NCBI GenBank assembly: GCA_003194525.1
Contig: NBIV01000139.1
Location: 62,001 to 126,000 of the forward strand
Reading direction: 5' to 3'
DNA length: 64,000 nucleotides
Origin: Gracilariopsis chorda
Lineage: Eukaryota; Rhodophyta; Florideophyceae; Gracilariales; Gracilariaceae
The notes beneath the pieces were generated by a model, which had not been told where the DNA came from, ran no database searches, and saw nothing but the letters and a program-made list of their open reading frames with translations. Below, piece by piece: positions 22,293-35,155 of the stretch. The translations under genes and the position numbers were made by a program. The first letter of the stretch is position 1. Every line of letters begins with the position of its first letter.

Positions 22293-24424
22293 TCATCTTA
22301 TAGCTATACCCCTACTAGCCGGTTTCGAAATGGTAGCTCGAGCTACTCCTATTGATGCGCCCCTCCACGCCTCTCTTGATGGAAATCTAGATGCGCCTTT
22401 TGACGCACCTCTGATCCTTGCAGCATTCCCAGCTCTAATGCCTCTCGTGCCATGCACGATACCACGATTCACTGTTGTGCTATTGTTTCCTTTTGATGAA
22501 CCATCTCGTCCCTGATTAGTCCTACCTGTGCCGGCACTGGGATCTACTGGGACTCCGCTGTGCTGGCAGTTCCCCGACAAAGCGCCAGTGGATTACCCCT
22601 GCCGGTCCTAGGTTGAAGCGATGATGACACATACGAAGAATGGAGAGCTTTAGAATGGTTGTCACCTCCTCCGTAGGGTAATACATGTTCGAGACGGGAT
22701 TGTGAACCAGTCAAGAGCGGGGAGTCCCCACAGAATAAACCCTCGCATCTCCGTTCTGGAGCATGGAGGCGGTGGCCATTGATTTTACGACGCCTTGAGA
22801 TTCGGCAATCTTTCCAGAACTTGCCTTCAATGTGCTCCCGCGTTAGACGGAGGCATTCCCCAGGACTTGGGAAGATCAGCTGTAGAATGTGAATACTTCG
22901 TTGCATTCTGCACTGATGAGGTAGGTACACGAGTCATCACAATAGCGTGGTTGACGGATCTTGTCTGGCTTTGGCCATCTTTCCCTTTCTAACACTGAAA
23001 AACTTTGTCCACTAGTTCCCAGGTTCACATGGTTTAAACAAGAAAACTTTGTAGTTTGAAGGGTTCGATTCCCTGCGAGATATGTTAAGAGGCGGCAGAA
23101 CATTTCCAACCTCTTGGAGACGATGGGAAGTCGACTCATTCTTCGTTTTCAAATCAACTATCTTCATTTTCGGTGTAAAAACTCGAGAGCCGGCATCATT
23201 GCGAGTCTGAGCGTCAGAACGCGACGATGCTTGAAGATTCATGTTGCGAGCTCCTCTGCCTGGCCCCTTTTGGAAGAAATTTGGCTCTCCACTTTTCATT
23301 GGAGTTGGAAGTTCATCTTGATAAGAAGCACCAATAGCGTTTGAAATCCCACCCCTGTACACGCTAAGAGTCAGATATCCTCTCTAGGAGGATCCATGAA
23401 AGGCCATTGACGCCTTTGAACGGTCTGAGGTCTTGTCTCGGTCGTTTTCGTTCCGGGCTTATGATGCTCAGGAATATTGAAGCACCTAAGAACTGCGGTC
23501 AGGGTGGCATAAGCTCTGGCCTCATCATCCCGTTCATCTTAGATATCGCTTCAGATATTAACTTCTGTTGGGATGAATGCAACTCAAGTCCCGTCTGTCC
23601 GCTATTTGACACAGTCTTTGTACGTTAGAGCACTGAAGGCAGCTTGCAAAGCGGAATGATGCCTCTGCCCAATTTAACGATCGCTTATATTTGCCCTTGG
23701 AACCGGTGGACCGCTCTAGATATCCTTTACAAGAACATTGAGAAGCCTATCTACACAATGCCAAACTGGCCTGAATCGACGAACTACCATTCGTAAGAGT
23801 GGATCCGAAGCCAGAGAGGCAGCCACGAGAAACATATTTTTGTTACACGCCGAGGCAGCAGAGATCAAATCCTCATCCTCCTCCTTGGTACAGCCATCGT
23901 TTACTCCGCTACGTTCGTTAGATATGCTGCTTCCATAGTTTGCAATTGAACACTTAATTTCAGGAACCGTAAACCGTTTCGTGTTGTTTTTTGGCCTGTT
24001 TTTGAATAGACCCATACTCGAATGATGTGGATCAGATCCTAAACTTGCACTAGCTACACTCATTAAGATATTCGACCTACAAGCAGAATCCGCTCTGCTC
24101 TTCTTCGAAGCTGATTGGATTGAGATGGATAGTGGCTTGGGTTTCCTTTTGATGTCCTTGAACAGGAAGTGCTTTACCGTTCTTGACAGCTCTCGAGAAT
24201 TCCTCGACCTGCACTTTTCCCTGAACGGATGCTGAGTGGTTCCAATTGCCATTAGTTTGTGGTTTGGACAAACATGGCGATTCCCTGGAAAGGCGCGTAC
24301 GATCCTCTTTCCTAATCTTTGTAGACTATCGATTCATTGAAAAGCGCTTCTCTACCGTGCCAGAATTCGTGTTACGGTCTTTGATTAAATGTTCGATATT
24401 TACAAATGACATGTTACACCTTTC
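22293..24424 (-). pseudogene. HSA-SANT (EAF1/VID21-like) gene, C-terminal part
   Basis: This is the downstream part of the minus-strand gene whose upstream part is at 35953-38464, separated by the gypsy insertion. The frame from 24252 has about 120 Ser/Lys-rich residues, then a SANT/Myb-like segment at residues 121-172 (CTKEEDEDLISAASACNKNM, then VRRFRPVWHCVDRLLNV). The consensus in EAF1/VID21/EP400-type SANT domains is WTxEED, then RxPxxCxxRW. The conserved first Trp is Cys here. Later frames include TVQRRQWPFMDPPREDI (about 23400) and an Arg/Gly-rich tail ending RGIAIR at 22293, typical of a disordered C-terminus. Frameshifts and stops make it non-functional. Assignment to EAF1 and not to another HSA-SANT protein is inference. 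Confidence 0.6.
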
Positions 24425-25221
24425 TGTAGTGCAATGCCCGGAAGCGGGAGCGCACTAAAAGACGTTCAGGATCTTTCCTCGTTAGAGGTGAGCCCAGTTG
24501 GGTAGAGCCCTCCCAGGAGTGGCACGACTATGTCGGGTTGTAAGGCCGAGGCCACCCGTCGCGACTTGCGCAGGGAGGTTGAGGCAAGAATCGGGCATCC
24601 ACAGGAGCGGTGTATGGGAGTGGTCGTCCTCTACAGAGGTGAGGTTTTCACGTTAGTGGCACGCGCGAACACGAGCCGTGGGTAGTGGGAAAGCCACCCT
24701 GTAAAGGGAAAAATAAGGGGGGAGCTGAGTCACGAGTGTCATGACGAAGACTAACAGCAGTGCCGGTAAATAAACCTTATACAAGACTAACACCAAGAAA
24801 GCTGGAATAACAATCCGAATACTCGGGTCCTTTAGATAGGAAAGGGGGTTAGACTTCCCTTATGCGACGGTGCTTCCCTCCAAAGAGGAGTAGAGAACAC
24901 GCGAAGGCGGTGAGGTCTAGAGCCAATTCCCCAGGTTGGGGTCCCTTGTTGGGGAAGGTTTACTGGTGCGACGGCAACCCACCGGCGCACTAAGTTCTAA
25001 CCATCCCAGAAATGGGTGTAAAAACAATAAATAGAATTAACTAAGTTACTCCACTTTGGTGGTTCATGCCCACTACTGTGGCCAACCGCCAATTGACTCT
25101 TCCGTGTCCCACGTGTCAAATCCACTATTAGTGGTCGTAGTTCATGCAATTAATACATTACCGAAACATTCGGGAAATCAACCAAGTACCAGGAATCCCT
25201 CTTTGAGGGCATTGCACTTCA
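24425..25221 (-). repeat. 3' LTR of the gypsy element
   Basis: 797 bp, TG...CA ends. A polypurine tract in the element's sense (plus-strand CCCCCTCCTTA, about 25224-25235) lies directly against its inner edge, which fixes the transcription direction as minus. Confidence 0.92.
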
Positions 25222-25235
25222 TATCCCCCTCCTTA

Positions 25236-27113
25236 GTCGAGAAAACAACCGCAAACGCGGGCGAATCCCAGCGGAAGATGGGTGATAAAAGTCCAAACCT
25301 CCCCGGGTCACCGGGTCAAGCCTCTGCCTCAGAGAAACAACCTCCTGCAAAAGCAGCAAACCAGCCTTCCACAAGTGCCCATTCCTCCTGTTCCTGCTCA
25401 ACTCAGTCAGATCACGCCCTTTCGAAGGGGAATATGAACAAAAACCACAACCAGCCTCCAAGACCGACTTCAGTCGGGAACTTCACAACTGGCTTCCGGT
25501 CGGTACCCTTGCCACAAGGGAGGCGAACTCCAGGACGGCCGGCCAACATTGGCGCAGCTTCCCAGCATGGGTTCCACCTTCCGCCAGCGCTGGCTCCTTC
25601 CAAACTAATCCCGGCGGCGACTTGGCATTCTTATAACGCCCTTGTAGGATTAGATCCGATGAATCGGAGTAACGCCTCTCGGCTCCGGCTTGCGCCGTGG
25701 TTCCATCCCATCGCTGCCCTCAACGAGGATTTAATTACGGCTTATGCGGATGGATCCGGTACTTTGCCAGGGAATCTACCCATCCTCATCACCTCGTTGT
25801 GGGACTGGCGGCATCGAGTCGCCATCCCGGTGCACCATATCCGAAGAAACTAGGGAGAATCCGCGATTGCGGCTCATGCAGCGCTGGTGCGGATTGCATA
25901 TCAGTACCAGAGCCGGGCGCCTTTCGAATTCCCGGTGCCTACCGGCTTTGGCTTCGACGTCAGCCTATTCCGCTCGCGCGGTGAAATCGGTTACGGCAAA
26001 CGCCTGGCCAGCCTCGAAACCCTCGCGTCTAGGAACTTTCCCGCTGCGTGGCAAGAAGCCCTGTGTTGGGAACGAACTATACTTCGGGTTGAATTCCGGT
26101 ACTTTTCCTGGCAGTCCCGGTCCAAATTCATCCAAAACGTCATCCGTTATGAACGGCGCTGGCGATCCATATTCGGGTACTTTGTCCCGTATCAAAACGT
26201 GGAGATTGAGCGGATTGCTACGCCTCACAGACACGGTCGGTATGTCGCACTCCCGAGTGGTGGAGGTTCCTTGAGGCCTGCCGGGGTTGCTACGTTGAAC
26301 TCCCGCCAGCACCCACCAGCACTCACGTACCTCGGTTCATTTTTGATTCAGAATCCCCGGTCGGGGCTTTGGTCTGTAATCGTAACCGAGTGGGCTGCCC
26401 GCACTGCGGCGTATATCCTCGCTGAGGTTTATGACCAGTATCGACTGTGGTTCATCCAACCGCGTGTGCGGGCCACTATTCGCAATCTGGACCTCAGCGT
26501 CCCCCTAGGGTGTATTGCCAATAATGACGAAGTACTCCAATTACTTGGTTTCATCGACAGTATCGACTGGCGCGAGGTCCCACTGGAACAGAGCGGTCGG
26601 CTTGACGGAGGCGGTGGTGGTACCGGTGGTTCGGGTCTTGGTAGAAACACCGCCCTTGCGCGGGATCTCATCTACTTCGATCCTTGGGAGTTCCGGGAGA
26701 TTTCCTCCGAGGAGGCGAGGGAACTCCGCGACGCACCGCAGCACGTGCCGGACGGCCACCCGATTGGATACGTCGATTCCAACGATTACTACCGCGCGTA
26801 TAGCGGGGATGACCCGGTGGTCGATAACGAACCCCAAGAGACGGGGGACATGGAACTAGACGTTGCCGACATGGTCGTAGACGAATCCCCGGAGGGGGTG
26901 CCTCCAGTTCCCAGTCCTCCGACGGCGAGCGCCGGGCCTTCACTCCCCAGCAGGGGTACAGTAAATGAAAGCGATATCATTGCCCGCTTCCTCCGCGGAG
27001 CCGGTGTAAGCAGTGCCGAGGTTTCGGGTGACGCCACCGCCATGGCAGATGCCTTGGCTTACCGCCTTGCGGGTGGTCACGCCCCGGACGATGGGGAGCG
27101 GTCGAACCTCTAA
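25236..27113 (+). CDS. Antisense accessory ORF of the gypsy element
   Basis: Between the polypurine tract of the 3' LTR and the end of pol, the plus strand (antisense to gag-pol) is open almost throughout, with about one interruption, and its open frame reaches back into the LTR. The N-terminal third is Pro/Ser/Gln-rich. The middle is globular and aromatic-rich (RYERRWRSIFGYFVPYQNVE). A Gly-rich linker (GGGGGTGGSGLG) and an acidic C-terminal region with VADMVVDESPEG follow. I recognise no family. Codon-like GC structure and length exceed what chance would give. Antisense genes in the same place are known in plant Grande/Ogre-type gypsy elements, with unknown function. Confidence 0.6.
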
Positions 27114-27300
27114 TGCAGTATCCTGATCTGTTTCCCTGGCTTAGCCAGTAATGTAGCTTAGCATCAGACAGGAGCGCGAGACTCCTGAGTAAACTTCCCC
27201 GTTTAGAACGGCGTTTTCTCTTTCATTACCGTCCTCGACGGAGTCCATACAAAAGGGGATGTACTCCTTCTTTCCTACCTTCCCCGGCTTCGCGGCATTG

Positions 27301-30300
27301 TTATCTCACTTGGGCGTTGCACAGCGTAGCTGGATTTGCAGTACCGGCGCTGCGGTGATATTGGACCACCTTCGAACGAGGGAGGTGTTCGATGGGTTCC
27401 ATGGTCTCCCAGCTTGGGTCATATCCGTACCAACGGACGCGGTATCTTACGATGCCTTCCTGATTCCAGGTGTGCCCGACGAATCGGTCAAGCACAAACT
27501 CTTGTTTGTATACCTGCCGGCCCTGCCGTGTTATGGTGATCTCGCTTGTCGGAGTTTGCCCGATGGACGGGATATTTCCACTCAGAGGTGTGTCAGGATG
27601 CAACGTGCCGGGTTCGCTCGGTGGATGCGGCGCAGAGTGCGGAAAAATATCGCTGAAGAGGGTGTCTTCGTGGAACGGTTGCTGCGTACCGTGGTAATTG
27701 GGTCGTACCACTAGTTTGCGGGGGTCCTTCGTCCCATGTTGACGGTAGTCCTGTCGAACCACGAGCTTGTGGGCATGTTGCCGCTTTGGCGTAGTTGAGG
27801 AGGTCACTCCCTGGTGGGGCTTTCCGCGTCGCGCGGTGATTGGTGCGGGGCGCACAATTTCCATGCGTTCACGTGACTCCCACGGCATGTGGCTCTGAAC
27901 CGCCTCCTTGCGTTCCGCCTCCCTTGGATTGGACCTTACACTGTCCGGCTGAGCCGTGCACTGCTGTGTTGGCACTCGGTATCTGGCGGTTACTTCCGGT
28001 GCTCCGGTGTGTTGCCTCAAACTCCCTGATGGGGCGTGGACAGCTGGCGCCCTGGACACCCTGCTCGGGGACTTTGCCTCTAATTGAGGTGTGATGTCTT
28101 CCTCAAGAGGTGCATCACCCGGGATGACTGGTGTAACCCTGGCGACGACGCCAGATTTTTCCGAGACGCTCCGTATATTATTCCAATTGCACGGAGACTT
28201 TGGCACTTCTATCTCCGAAGTTATAACAACATTTCCGTTATCAACCGTTCTCAAGTCCAGGGCTGTAGAGCCAGGGACTTGAGTTGCAAGATGTGCATTC
28301 CTGTCTTCTTCCCTCAAGAGGATCTTTTTACTTTCCAGCGTTGCTGGTTTTCCAAGGCGTGCGTTGCCTGCTACCAGCGGTGTGGATGGTGCTGAGGAAT
28401 CCGTTTTGGCGGGAAATTCCGTCGACGACGGTTCTGCGACTATACCCTGGTGAGGGGTCTGCGAAACGATATCGCTATCCTGATTCAGGGAATTGCCCTG
28501 ATTCAGGGGTACGGACTGCGATGTCGGCCCACTCTCCCGTATCATACGGTGTAGCTGCGTCGTTTTGGAACCCTTTGTGGGGGATTGCGAGGCTTCATCG
28601 ACCTTCCGTGTTTCACGGCTCAAATCCCGTTGCGACGGTAATAAATTTCCAGCGTGGGGATAAGTCCCCTCCCCCTCCTTACACGGAGAAAGGGGAGTAA
28701 TAGTAGGATATCCCACATGGCGGGTGTAAATGCACGCCGAAGGGGCGGTAGTTTTAGGAGTAGAGAAAGGTCCGTTTGGACCTGAACGATCCGGCCGAGC
28801 CGGGGGTTCCGACAAAGTCGGTAAATCTGAGAGGCCCCGAGTAGGGTGTGGTAGAGTACTCGGTCTATCTATTCCCGCGGTTTCCAGCGTTGCTGAGTCC
28901 GTAGAGACGGGTTTTGCTGTTTCCAGGACGACCTCAGACGAGGGAGGAGGGGCAGGTACAACACGATCGCGGGAAATCCGCTTGTGCGTCTTGCCTATTT
29001 CCACTACGACATTGTCGGAGTTAAGGGATACCACTTTAAACGGTCCATCCGCCACAGGCGAAAGCTTGTGACGCTTCTCCCGTTCCGGGTTATAATATTC
29101 CTTACGTATAAAGACGTAGGTATTAGCCCGTACGCGGGGAGCATTATCTCGTAAACAAGTGTCGAAATCCCGCTTGTACGCGGCTTGCGCGCGTTCCATA
29201 GACTTCCGCGCTGTGGGGACCAGTTTAGTAAGCCATTGCTTCCATTCCTGGCGGTAGCGACCCACAGATGGGAAATTGTCCAAGGTGGCTTGAGATTCTA
29301 ACGCCACAGGCGGGGGTGGATGAGATAGAACCAATTAGAACGGTGACACTGCTGTAGTCTGGTGAACTTGTGTATTGTATGCAAATGTTAAAGAATCTGC
29401 ATACTAGTCCCAAGTTTTTGGGGTGATCAGCAACCTAGGAACGGAGAGAGGCCAGCAAAGTCCAGTTGAACCGTTCGACTTGCCTATTACACTGGGGATG
29501 GTAGGTAGTCGTGAACAAGTTCTTCACGTCTAGGATGCGAAAAACATCCTGAAAGAACTTGGACGCAAACTGCCGTCCATTATCGGAGAGCACCTCCACA
29601 GGAGGACCGTAGACAAAAATTTAGTGCGTTACCAGAGCCTGGGCCACCGTGAAAGCGGTTATCCTCCGAAGAGGGACAGTCTGAAAAGGCTTTGAAAAGC
29701 GATCGGTGATCACAAGTAAGAACTTGTTGGCTCTCTTTGTATTGAGGAGAGGTCCGAGAATATTGATTGCCATAAACTCGAGAGGCGCCTTAGCAGGGAA
29801 TAACTTCATTTTCTTCTCGTTCCTGCGGAGCTTCACCCGGTTTTCCGAGCATTCGGTACAAAACCGCACAGTTGCGTAGCAATCAACCGCCATGACGGGC
29901 CAGTAAAAAACCCTTTGCAGGGTGAGGTAGAGCTTCCTCTCACATACGTGGCCACCGAGCTTCGAATAGTGCGAGAGATGTAACACCCGCGACTGCAGGG
30001 AATGAGGTACCACAATCTGTGGACGAGCTTTGCCCAACCAAACGCGGTAGCCTTTATCGTTCACCTCAAACGGGAGGTCTTCGCCACCGTTTAAACGGGC
30101 ACGAATCCTCATACAGAAGGGTTACCGAATTGTTCTTGGATCAATTCTTCTGGTGAAACCGGTACAAAACTTCCCAGTAAGGGGTTCTCAGGGGTCTCGT
30201 GGGATGCGAGTAAGTTGTCGAAATCAGCATCTTCATCCCAGTCTTCTGGCCATTCCTCGAACTTCCACCGCGGGTCATCCGGTTCTTCAGCCATGAAGCA

Positions 30301-33300
30301 TGGAATGTCGTCATCCTCCGTTGGGAGTGCTTCCCCATTTGTGGGTAAACGCGACAAAGCTTCGGCCTGGGTGTTGAGCGCCCCCTTTTTATATATGACT
30401 TGGAAGTCATAATCCGCAAGGCGGAGTGTCCAGCGCATAAGGCGGCCCGAGGGATCGGATATGTTCACTAACCACCTCAACGAGGAATGATCCGTGTATA
30501 CGGTAAACTGAACTCCCATAAGATAGGGGCGTAGGGTGGAAAGCGCCCACACGACGGCGAGACACTCTTTTTTCGACATAGAGTAATTCCGCTCGTGGAC
30601 ATTGAGCGAGCGTGACCAATAACCAATTGGCCTTCGGTCCCTCTCTGGGGTAGTTTGGAAAAGAGCCCAACCAGCTTGGTTGTCGCTCGAGTCCGTGTCC
30701 ACGGAGTACGGGAGTCCCAGTTTGGGTAAAGATAGGATAGGTGCTGACGTGACAGCCTCCTTTAAGGAGTTAAACGATTCCGATTGCTCGGGCGTGAATT
30801 GTCCCAATTGTGGGGGATTTTCTTTCCGTGACAACGCGTTCAACGGTGCCGCGATATCCGAAAAGTTCGGGATAAACCGTCGGTAGACGTTGACCAGCCC
30901 TGAAAAGGAGCGGAGTTCCGTTTGAGTGCGGGGTTCCTTAGCCTCAACGAGGGACTTGACCGAGCTTTCTCGATCATTAACCATCCCGGACGGATGATAT
31001 GTCCCAGATACTTGACAGTATCTGTAAAGAACTCGCACTTCCTCAACTTGAGGGTAGTTCCCGCATCGCGGGGCACGGTCAGGACGTCCCTGACATGGGT
31101 GAGAGGGTCGTTCAAATTATTAGAGAAGATGATAATATCATCCAGGTAGACCAGGCAGCTACGCCACTTGAAGCGGTTCAATAGAATATCTATTGCACGC
31201 TGAAAGGTGGCGGGAGCGTTGGTCAAACTAGACGGCATCCGCTTGAAGCGGTACGATCCTGCGTGGCAGGTGAACGCGGTCTTATCACGATTCTCCTGTC
31301 TAAAAGGGACCTGCCAATAACCCCATTTGGCGTCCAAAGCCGTGAGCACGGTAGCGTCTCCAAGGGAGTCGATGCACTCGTCCATACGAGGGATGGGATA
31401 TGTGTCCCTAAAAGTCACGGCATTGAGCCGGCGATAGTCAACAGAGAACCTCCAGGTTCCGTTGGCCTTCAAAACCAGTACAACTGGGGATGCCCAGGGT
31501 GATTGAGTGGGCTCTATCACACCTGCGGGGAGCATGTTGTCCACTTGGGACTGCCCCTCTTCCCAAGCGTTCGGTCCTGCCCTGTAAGGGAGTTGTGCCA
31601 TCGGACGTGCACCCGGTAACAAATCTATCTGGTGTTCCGTAGCATTAATCTTGCCGAGCGAGCCATCCCACATCGTGGTAAATTGCATTCCCGTAGCATT
31701 GCACGGAGGTTATCGTGGTGTGACTCTGGCACATGGCCGAGGTCTATATCTTCAAGTGCCTTTATGGGGTCCACTCGGTCAGAACGCGCTGTAACATGGT
31801 CCTGTGATACAGGTGTGGCCGTCGGTTCCGAGTTATTCGGGGTGTTTGACGATAAAACAACGGTTTCCTCTCCCTCCTTTAACGATAGTTCGTCAGTGGT
31901 GAGGGTGGCTTCCTCAGAAGAGGCGGCAATTCCGAGAACATTAGCGGTCGTCATTTTCGTCCGGAGCATCCCAAGGGGGTGTGGAGTGACGCTTCCAATT
32001 ACTTGGTTCCTTACCAGATACCGGGGGCGTTGGCCGAGATTGGCAACGAGTATCCGGAAAGGAGCATCCAAGGTAACGTGAACAATTCCGTTTGCCATCG
32101 CAAGCCGGTATTTCTCGTATAACGAGGACAGAGGTTGAATAACCCAAAGACCATGTTGACGGCAATTGACTTGCACCCAGACTTGGGACTCAGGTGGTAT
32201 AGAAACCGAGGCTGCTACTCTAAGTTTGATGGACTCGCAAGACGCGGGCGGTGGTTCTTGCACAGCAGGTAGTGGGAATGGCTTCTGCGAAGCACGCTTC
32301 AGCGGGCGACGGACGATCGGGACTGATGATCCGTCGTGGTATTCCACACGCCTAAGGCGGGGCCTGATTGCGTCGACAAATCTGTTGCAGAAATCACATC
32401 CCAGTATGACTGGAGTGGCCAATGACCAACAAACAATAAAGTCGAGCTTCACCACGGAGGTGCCCAACCGCACGACTACGTCGACGGTACCCACCATTTT
32501 AAACGGATTGTTGTTTGCATCTGCGACGTCAGGAACCGTTTCGGAACGGATACGAGACCGCACCTGCGGGGGTACCAATGATTCCATGATGGTGTTGGGG
32601 CTTGCACCTGTGTCCAGGACTGTTAGAAATCTCACCATAAAATGGGTGTCAAGGCAAAGGTCGGCGTAAACCTTGTAGTTGCGCTTGGCCATGACCAAGA
32701 TTCTATGTGGGATCCGGGGGCTTTTACTCCGTATCCACGGGCGACGCAGCACAGAAAGGTGTGCAGAGTCCGCGTCTGCGGTGTCCTTCCTTGAAAGGAT
32801 TTCCACCAGGGAGTGAGGCGGCGAGGCCTCGGGCGTCAACAGCCTCATCTCTGAGGATGCCTCTCCCAAAGGGGAGACTCCCTCAATTAGTTTTCCTGGG
32901 AGGTTCCCGCCGTAGGCAGTAGTCCAGGATCCTCGACCAAGAGAGCTTCGTTCCGGGGGCCCTGGTTTTTATCCGCATAAGCGGTGGTTGCGTTGGACAT
33001 TTGCGCGACTTCCCGATTCGGGTTAATTGAAGCTAGCCGCGCACGCGGGATATGTGGCAAGGCATGCGAGAAGTCCGTTTTAGCACGGAGGTAGGAAGCC
33101 GTCGGAACGGAAGGTTTCTCCTCTGGAGTGAGGGCCTCGTAATTTGCCACCACCTTGGCCATATCCTTCTGTGAGCAAAGACACTGAGGGGATGTATGGC
33201 CATGGATGTAGCAAAGGTGGCAAATTAGAGCCAAGACGGCGACGCGCCGGTTAATATCCCGAGCATTGGAGAAGCGTACCGCCGGGCGGGTGTCATTCCA

Positions 33301-35125
33301 TGCAGGCTGTTGATAACGGGATTGGCCGTTCATAAACGGGACTCGTGACTGCTGAACTCGATTGTTCTCCACGTACAATACGGGGTTATCTTGCGCCGTT
33401 TCGAACGTGTCCTCCGTCGTTGAAGGTAAGTCCGTGGTTTGTATAGACACACCATCTCCCTGTGCAAAATGCACGGTGTCGTATCCCTGTTGAGGGGTTC
33501 TATTCGCAAAAGTGAGGGCGATGAGGAGTCACTCTCCAGCACCAACGCCTTGGCGGGCCTAGACCGAGGATTCGGAGTCCTTGTATGAAGTGCTTCCCCC
33601 TCCGCTTGAGCGTGCTAAACAAGCTCGAGGTAGGTGAGTCTCCGCTTGTTCTCGCGGTAACTAGTGACAAGACTCCGGATTGCCGGGTCAAGTCCATCGA
33701 TGAACATCGTACAGCGTTCCCCTGCGGGGTATACATTCCCACAACGGTGGAAGGCCTTGTTAAGACGCACCGAGTAATCGGTTTCACACTCGGCTGAGCG
33801 CTGACGGGTATCTCGCAAAGCGAGGATTGCTCCCTGAATGGCGGTATCGGTGGCATAGGAGCGCAATAAATATTGCAACGATTCCGGCCAGCAGATTACT
33901 CCTCCCTCTGAGGCACGAGATGATCCTCTGACAGAGGTGTACTGGTCCTCTGCGACTCCCCATAATAAATACGGTAATGCCAAATAGGCTTGTCCTTCGT
34001 TCATTCCGAGGATATCGGCTTCCGCTACAAAGCAGGAAAGGAAGTCCAACACCATAATTGGGTCTTCTCTAGTAAAATACTGATTACGCAGTGAGAGTTG
34101 CATACGTTTTATGCACTCTTTCACGATACCCGTACCCGGGGTGTACGTCTCAAAGAGGAATCTTCGAGCAGGTTGTACTGGTAGGACAGTAGTTTCCAAG
34201 AAAACGGGTTCGTCGGTTTTATTTCCCTGAGGCCAGGGTGTCTTCTCCCCTTGCTGCTGGTCCGAATTCCACCTTAGATGGAGGATGACCGCTTAGAGCG
34301 AGAAGATCGGCCTCGTTTCTCGTCCTCCGAATCGGACTCCGAGGAACTAGAACCATGTGACCCGTTTCGGGATGAATCCGATGATGTCATAGAATCAGAA
34401 TCCGAGTGATCTCGTTTGTGTTTCCGCTTATAGCGGTGCTTCTTTCTTCCAGCATGCTGGTCGTGGTGTGACGCAGCTGGTGCCGGATCATCCGCGGACG
34501 GTTTATCCATGAGGATAAACTGCGCTAACGTCTCCAGACTGGCACGTACTCGATCAAATCGAGAGTCAACTCCTTCTATGAAGGTGGCGGGTTGCCTCAA
34601 ACTCTCTAACATACAGTTGACATCGGACCGTAAGATACGGAGATCCTCTGCTACCACCTTTGTAGGGGTGTCCATCACCACCTCACGGAGGGCTTGTAAT
34701 TTCCCGACAAGGGTGTCGTGGGCCGTCCACAAAGCGTGAACCTGAGATTCCAGGGAATTCCCCTGGAGGGTGTTATCGCCCGTCAGACGGTGTTCAGGTG
34801 CGGCGGCGGCCACGGCCGGAGCCGGATGAGCACCATCCACGGCATTCGACAACGGGGTGGACGTGGAGTTCCGGGGTTCCCGGAGTGAGTTTGGAGTCCT
34901 AGAAGAGGAACCCCCAGCATGGCTGGATTTAGCCCTAGTCGGGATCCGAGAAACGAACCGAACTTCGGGGTTATCTGCACCATTTGTGGGAGTGACTGCG
35001 CGTAGTCGCAGGCTCCGCAGAGGAGGGCTTTCTCGACATGAGGGCCAACCGTTACGACGGGAAAACAACGGAAATTCCGGAAAACAAACAAAACAAACAA
35101 AACCTCGAAAGAGGGAACCAAACAC
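27301..35125 (-). CDS. gag-pol region of the gypsy element (fossil)
   Basis: Parts in minus-strand order: gag with a Ser/Asp-rich tail (about 35.1-34.3 kb) and a capsid-like part (about 34.2-33.6 kb). A CCHC knuckle, CHLCYIHGHTSPQCLC, lies at about 33.2 kb. The aspartic protease has LDTGASPNTI (about 32.6 kb). RT has YLDDIIIFS (about 31.1 kb), and RNase H has the VDTDSSDNQAGWAL block (about 30.7 kb). Integrase has an HHCC segment (LSHYSKLGG ... CTECSENR) and DRFSKPFQTVPL (about 30.0-29.6 kb). A long Pro/Ser-rich C-terminal extension ends in a chromodomain at about 27.5-27.3 kb (VRYRVRWYGYDPSWETMEPI). Chromodomains in this position are known to guide integration to modified histones. The region is broken in several places and reads as a fossil. 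Confidence 0.9.
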
Positions 35126-35141
35126 CAGAACCGATTCTAAG

Positions 35142-35155
35142 TCAGGAGACCACTT
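35142..35155 (-). other. Candidate primer-binding site of the gypsy element
   Basis: Just inside the 5' LTR, the minus strand reads TGGTCTCCTGACTT starting three bases from the LTR edge. This fits a site complementary to a tRNA 3' end (…GTCAGGAGA-CCA). Which tRNA is not known. Confidence 0.5.

Noticed and set aside
23060-23090. tRNA-like T-arm (GGGTTCGATTCCC)
   Set aside because: No matching acceptor stem or anticodon arm lies upstream; it falls inside the HSA-SANT pseudogene.
27259-29071. Plus-strand frames opposite the gypsy pol C-terminus
   Set aside because: Shadows of the minus-strand chromodomain-bearing frame. The antisense ORF at 25236-27113 is kept because no long sense frame covers it.
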